Origin: Gammaproteobacteria bacterium | GTDB lineage: Bacteria > Pseudomonadota > Gammaproteobacteria > QNFN01 | Length of the DNA: 15,731 nt | Direction: 5' to 3' | Assembly: GCA_003645555.1 (NCBI GenBank) | Contig: QNFN01000008.1 | Span: 1 to 15,731, forward strand | In this document: positions 12,532 through 15,731 of the stretch, one piece after another | How positions within the stretch are numbered: the first letter of the stretch is position 1 | Layout of the letters: each line of letters starts with the position of its first letter | Translations under genes and position numbers: made by a program | Notes under the pieces: generated by a model | Told to the model about the DNA's origin: nothing | What the model saw: only the letters and a program-made list of their open reading frames with translations | Database searches by the model: none

Positions 12532-12578
12532 CCTGACACCGGGCCAGCCCGCTGGGGGCTGGCCCGGATACCGTCAGG
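12532..12578 (-). terminator. Strong hairpin at the end of the cold-shock gene
   Basis: A perfect 12-bp inverted repeat, CCGGGCCAGCCC at 12539-12550 and GGGCTGGCCCGG at 12556-12567 with a 5-base loop. It is flanked by an outer pair CCTGAC / GTCAGG whose right arm overlaps the csp stop codon. It is the likely 3' end of the cold-shock transcript on the minus strand. No T-tract is seen, so it may also act as an mRNA 3' stabiliser. Confidence 0.65.
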
Positions 12579-12777
12579 CCGACTTGAGATCCGAGGCGGC
12601 CTGCTTGCCACGCTCCGTGGTGATCTCGTAGCTGACACGCTGCCCTTCCGCCAGGGTGCCCATGCCGGCGCTTTCAACAGCGCTGATGTGCACGAACACG
12701 TCCTTCGAGCCGTCTTCCGGCTGGATGAACCCGAATCCCTTGGCAGGGTTGAACCATTTAACTGTACCGATAGCCAT
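12574..12777 (-). CDS. Cold-shock protein, CspA family
   Basis: A 67-residue single-stranded nucleic-acid-binding OB-fold protein and RNA chaperone. It begins [20 protein letters not shown] and has both RNA-binding motifs: RNP1 KGFGFI around residue 14 and RNP2 DVFVHIS around residue 28. The C-terminal strand [20 protein letters not shown] is typical. ATG 12777 is chosen over two in-frame upstream ATGs because GGAGG lies 5 bp before it and CspA proteins start here. It is a single gene with a long non-coding stretch upstream, as is common for csp genes with long leaders. Which Csp paralogue it is cannot be said from this alone. Confidence 0.95.
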   Translation of the reverse strand: MAIGTVKWFNPAKGFGFIQPEDGSKDVFVHISAVESAGMGTLAEGQRVSYEITTERGKQAASDLKSA

Positions 12778-13274
12778 AGTGGCCTCCATATGCATTGAGC
12801 CGCGCGCAAATCGGGCGCGGAGACGAGCAACCTTGTCGAAGTGGGTGTCTAGGTAGTGCAGTGCCGGGAGGCACTGTTAGCGTAGGCAGGCCATGACGTG
12901 GATCGCAGGCTAATACTACACTTTTTTCAGGACTCGCGAATGCCCCCTGTACGATCACGGGGGAGACGTGCCCTTGACACCCCTGCGGTCCACCTGCCCC
13001 CTGGCACCCCCGACCGCATCGAGCCTGGCGCGAACTGGCCAACCTGGCGGAGATCAGACTCCACCACGAACGCGTCTTTCCAGCTGGATGACGGGCCTCG
13101 AATTGATACGGCACACCTGGAGAGGGCCAGGTGACCCCTTCTCTTTTCAGCTACGTCTCCGCCACCTTGCTGGCGGTCCTGTTTGGCGTGCACTTACAGT
13201 AGACTGGAGCCATTCAGCGTGACCGATGATTCGCGCTAGCCGTGCCTCCTTCAATCGACACCAAGTGAATCCCG
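12778..13274. other. Intergenic region with csp leader and possible promoters
   Basis: About 500 bases without a recognised gene apart from one possible short ORF at 13131-13202. On the minus strand it must contain the csp promoter and leader. A 7-bp hairpin with tetraloop (CAGTGCC / GGCACTG, 12859-12876) lies in the presumed leader. The A/T-rich patch at 12911-12930 contains TAGTAT on the minus strand, a candidate -10 without a good -35. The remainder has several long open frames on both strands but none with protein-family resemblance. Confidence 0.5.
13131..13202 (+). CDS. Possible 23-residue membrane peptide
   Basis: GTG 13131 is preceded by GGAGAGGG with about 4 bp spacing and opens a short frame (VTPSLFSYVSATLLAVLFGV, then HLQ) ending at TAG 13200-13202. 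It consists mostly of one hydrophobic helix. It lies 72 bp before the SYLF-domain gene in the same direction. No homologue is known to me. A chance ORF is quite possible, and confidence is low. Confidence 0.25.
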   Translation: MTPSLFSYVSATLLAVLFGVHLQ

Positions 13275-13847
13275 ATGCAAAAAGCCCTCTACCCCCTGTT
13301 CATCCTGCTCATGACCTCGCTGCCCGTCCAGATGGCCCGGGCGGACAGTTACAGCGACGCCCTCAACTCATTCCACAACGCTGGAGAGAGCGCGGCCTTT
13401 TTCGGTAAAGCGTACGGTTATGCCCTGTTCCCTACCGTCGGCAAAGGCGGTATCGGTATCGGTGGCGCCCATGGTAAAGGCCGGGTCTACACCCAGGGTC
13501 GGCATGTGGGCAACACCAGCATGACGCAGGTGACGATCGGCTTTCAGCTGGGTGGCCAGGCCTTCAGCCAGATTATTTTCTTCGAAGATCAACAGGCCTT
13601 CAGGGAGTTCGCGTCAGGCAATTTCGAGTTCAGCGCCCAGGCCACAGCCGTAGTGATCACGGTGGGAGTTTCAGCCGAAGCCAACACCGGAGGCGGCGCT
13701 GCCGCGGGTGCCAGTGGCGGCAGCAAAAACGCCAAGACCGTGCATGGCGGCTATCGTAAAGGTATGGCGATCTTCACCATTGCCAAGGGCGGCTTGATGT
13801 ACGAAGCGACCTTGGGTGGGCAGAAGTTCGAGTACCTGCCGCTCTGA
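13275..13847 (+). CDS. Secreted SYLF/Ysc84-domain lipid-binding-like protein
   Basis: A 190-residue protein with an N-terminal signal peptide (ALYPLFILLMTSLPVQMARA, cleavage before DS) followed by a SYLF (Ysc84 actin-binding) domain. The signature is visible: AYGYALFPTVGKGGIGIGGA, then VTIGFQLGGQAFSQIIFFED, the glycine/alanine stretch VGVSAEANTGGGAAAGASGG and MAIFTIAKGGLMYEATLGGQ at the C-terminus. In eukaryotes this domain binds phosphoinositides; the bacterial secreted forms are periplasmic and their ligand is not established. ATG 13275 has only a weak ribosome site. The lytic transglycosylase gene follows 95 bp downstream on the same strand with no clear terminator between them, so they may share a transcript. 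Confidence 0.9.
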   Translation: MQKALYPLFILLMTSLPVQMARADSYSDALNSFHNAGESAAFFGKAYGYALFPTVGKGGIGIGGAHGKGRVYTQGRHVGNTSMTQVTIGFQLGGQAFSQIIFFEDQQAFREFASGNFEFSAQATAVVITVGVSAEANTGGGAAAGASGGSKNAKTVHGGYRKGMAIFTIAKGGLMYEATLGGQKFEYLPL

Positions 13848-13942
13848 ACCTGGATGAGTGCCCGGTCCGGGACCTGCCCGGCCCCTGCCGGAGACGACCT
13901 GCCGTGACCGGCCACTGATCGGGGTCCGGCGGAGGGCATCGA

Positions 13943-14608
13943 GTGTGCACTGACGGCTATCCCCTGTCGAAAGGCGTTGCGACTTGCGCCCTGGTCACGC
14001 TCCTGCTGACCACCGCGCCCGCCGATGCCGCCGTCTACCGCTACGTCGACAAGCATGGCCAGGTCCATTTCACCGACCAGCCCGAGCACTCCGGGTACCG
14101 GAAACTGGTGAAGACCTGGAAGGGTTGGCGCGAGCCCAGCTACGACGTTCGCCAGTTCCGACAAAACCAGAAGCGCTTCGCGCCGCTGATCGCCGAGAAG
14201 GCTCGTGAATACCAGCTGCCCGATGCGCTGCTGCACGCCATCGTCACCGCGGAATCCGCTTACGACCCGGACGCACTTTCCAGTGCGGGTGCGGCGGGCC
14301 TGATGCAGTTGATGCCAGCGACCGCCAGGCGCTTCGGCGTGGCCAATCGCAACAACCCTCGCGCCAACGTCGACGGCGGCACGCGCTACCTGAAGGAATT
14401 GCTCGGCATGTTCGACAACGACATGCAGCTCGCCCTCGCCGCCTACAACGCCGGTGAGAACGCCGTGATCAGAAACGGCAACCGGATCCCGCCCTACCCC
14501 GAGACCCGCAACTACGTTCGCAAGGTGATGGACTACTACCGCCGCTACACCCGGAAACGCCCGGATGCATTCGGCGCAGCGGTGACGGCAGGCGGCCCGG
14601 TCAGATGA
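13943..14608 (+). CDS. Secreted lytic transglycosylase (SLT) with N-terminal DUF4124
   Basis: A 221-residue periplasmic peptidoglycan-cleaving enzyme. The signal peptide ([18 protein letters not shown]) is followed by a short DUF4124-type module ([17 protein letters not shown]), then the soluble lytic transglycosylase domain with catalytic E104 in [20 protein letters not shown], the [15 protein letters not shown] motif, and [13 protein letters not shown]. The C-terminus [13 protein letters not shown] is standard for family 1 enzymes of the Slt70 type. GTG 13943 is chosen because GGAGG lies about 7 bp upstream and the signal peptide follows. Its last 8 bp overlap the end of the convergent prpD gene. 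The combination is common in gammaproteobacteria for a small house-keeping muramidase. Confidence 0.93.
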   Translation: MCTDGYPLSKGVATCALVTLLLTTAPADAAVYRYVDKHGQVHFTDQPEHSGYRKLVKTWKGWREPSYDVRQFRQNQKRFAPLIAEKAREYQLPDALLHAIVTAESAYDPDALSSAGAAGLMQLMPATARRFGVANRNNPRANVDGGTRYLKELLGMFDNDMQLALAAYNAGENAVIRNGNRIPPYPETRNYVRKVMDYYRRYTRKRPDAFGAAVTAGGPVR

Positions 14609-15731
14609 CCAGCATGTCGCAGAACTCGTTGACCGGTGTGGACTCGAGCTTCCTGGCGTCAAGACAGAGGGCGTAGGCCGCCTCGGCCTGGCCCTTCGGG
14701 AAACGGGTGCCAAGCGCCTCGCGGAATTTCTTCTCCAGCACCGGGATCCCTTCATCGCGGCGGCGACGGTGGCCGATCGGGTAGTCGATCGAGATCTTGT
14801 CGGTGCTGCTGCCGTCGGTGAAAAAGATCTGCACCGAGTTGCCGATGGCCCGCTTGTCCGGGTCGTAGTACTCCTCGGTGAAGCGTGCGTTCTCGGTTAC
14901 GCGCATTTTCCCGCGCAGGGTATCGATGCGCGGATCGGTGGCAAACGAATCCTCGTAGCACTCCGCAGTCAGGTGGCCGTGGATCAACGGCACGGCAACC
15001 ATGTACTGCAGGCAGTGATCGCGGTCGGCCGGATTGCTGAGCGGGCCGTCCTTGGAGATGATGCGCACACCCGGCTCCTGGGTCTGCAACTCGACGTAGT
15101 CGATGTCCTCAATGCGGTCCCTGACCTGGCCGTGCAACGCGACCGCGGCCTCGACGGCGGTCTGCGAGTGGAACTCGGCCGGGAACGAGATCTTGAACAG
15201 GATCTGCTCCATGACGTAGGAACCGTACGGGCGCTGGAAGGCGAACCTGTGGCCCTTGAACAGCACGTCGTAGAACCCCCAGTCCTTGGCCGAGAGCACG
15301 GTCGGGATACCCATTTCACCCTTCGAGACCATCATCGCCAGGCGCACGCCACGGCTCGAGGCGTCACCGGCCGCCCAGCTCTTGCGCGAGCCGGCATTCG
15401 GCGCGTGACGGTAGGTGCGCAGGCTCTGGCCATCGACCCACGCCTGCGAGACAGTGTCGACGATCTGCTCCTTGCTCTGGCCGAGCATGTGCGCGGCAAC
15501 GGCAGCCGTCGCCACCTTGACCAACACGACATGGTCGAGACCGACCCGGTTGTAACTGTTCTCCAGTGCCAGCACACCCTGGATCTCGTGCGCCTTGATC
15601 ATGTAGGTAAGCACGGCGCGCATGGTCAACGGCGCCTTGTCCTCGGCCACGTTCTTGCGGCTGAGGTAATCGGCCAACATCAGGATGCCGCCGAGGTTGT
15701 CCGACGGGTGGCCCCACTCGGCCGCCAGCCA
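14601..15731 (-). CDS. prpD: 2-methylcitrate dehydratase, N-terminal part cut by window edge
   Basis: PrpD dehydrates 2-methylcitrate in the methylcitrate cycle of propionate breakdown; it is a cytoplasmic MmgE/PrpD-family enzyme. The frame is open to the right edge and begins inside the protein at [17 protein letters not shown], matching the E. coli enzyme, so about 105 N-terminal residues are outside. Visible family blocks: [36 protein letters not shown], the [20 protein letters not shown] block, [20 protein letters not shown] and [12 protein letters not shown]. The C-terminus NEFCDMLVI ends at TGA 14601-14603. About 377 residues are present; the family is about 480-490 long. Other prp genes (prpB, prpC, acnD) would be expected to the right. 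Confidence 0.95.
   Translation of the reverse strand, partial: WLAAEWGHPSDNLGGILMLADYLSRKNVAEDKAPLTMRAVLTYMIKAHEIQGVLALENSYNRVGLDHVVLVKVATAAVAAHMLGQSKEQIVDTVSQAWVDGQSLRTYRHAPNAGSRKSWAAGDASSRGVRLAMMVSKGEMGIPTVLSAKDWGFYDVLFKGHRFAFQRPYGSYVMEQILFKISFPAEFHSQTAVEAAVALHGQVRDRIEDIDYVELQTQEPGVRIISKDGPLSNPADRDHCLQYMVAVPLIHGHLTAECYEDSFATDPRIDTLRGKMRVTENARFTEEYYDPDKRAIGNSVQIFFTDGSSTDKISIDYPIGHRRRRDEGIPVLEKKFREALGTRFPKGQAEAAYALCLDARKLESTPVNEFCDMLVI

Noticed and set aside
12974..12979. TTGACA on the + strand as a -35 promoter element
   Set aside because: No acceptable -10 hexamer at 15-19 bp downstream; the sequence there is C-rich.
13751..14755. A 334-codon open frame on the - strand across the SYLF end, the lytic transglycosylase and the prpD end
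   Set aside because: It is antisense to well-supported genes and has no family resemblance; a codon-bias shadow.
1..15731. CRISPR array, phage, integrase or transposase genes
   Set aside because: No spaced direct-repeat array and no protein motif of such genes was seen anywhere in the window.

Overview
The window is GC-rich, densely coded DNA, most probably from a gammaproteobacterial sulfur oxidiser of the Chromatiales/Ectothiorhodospiraceae type. The inference rests on the 5' part of dsrA at the left edge, a DsrC/TusE-family protein, and gammaproteobacterial housekeeping genes (yaeQ, an IscR-type Rrf2 regulator, a cold-shock protein, prpD). No transposase, integrase, phage gene or CRISPR array was seen. 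Some short repeats and a tRNA-like sequence hint at old rearrangement.

Region 1 (1-5653, minus strand). Reading with transcription, the order is: hemerythrin-domain protein, DUF2249 protein, NnrS-like polytopic membrane protein (these three packed with 1-2 bp gaps), small lipoprotein, macro-domain-like protein, CMD/AhpD-Rieske fusion protein, DUF2269 membrane protein, a small decayed frame, then dsrA running off the left edge. The first three genes look like an NO/oxygen-responsive redox operon. A perfect FNR/DNR box (5881-5894) lies 22 bp upstream of a -10-like hexamer, the geometry of a class II activated promoter.

Region 2 (5881-8607). A cysteine-free Crp/Fnr (DNR-like) regulator is divergent from that operon and is its likely activator. 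It converges on a TolC-family outer-membrane efflux gene. Divergent from tolC is an IscR-like Rrf2 regulator that has lost the Fe-S cluster ligands. A near-perfect FNR-type box lies between those two.

Region 3 (8608-12182). This holds a single-cysteine DsrC/TusE-family gene with a dyad over its predicted promoter, a lipoprotein, yaeQ, a DEDDh exonuclease, a degenerate tRNA-like sequence, and a GAP/LysE-like membrane transporter. A 15-bp direct repeat brackets the exonuclease, tRNA-like and transporter block.

Region 4 (12183-15731). This holds a small basic protein, a cold-shock protein with a strong hairpin at its 3' end, a roughly 500-bp non-coding stretch with one possible 23-residue membrane peptide, a secreted SYLF/Ysc84-domain protein, a secreted lytic transglycosylase, and the C-terminal three quarters of prpD, which runs off the right edge.

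The strongest system-level idea is that nitrogen-oxide or redox sensing (DNR-like factor, hemerythrin, NnrS-like protein) is placed directly upstream of the dissimilatory sulfite reductase operon. The intervening proteins (a thiol-less CMD-Rieske fusion and a macro-like protein) are of unknown function. A Crp/Fnr-like palindrome sits just ahead of dsrA.
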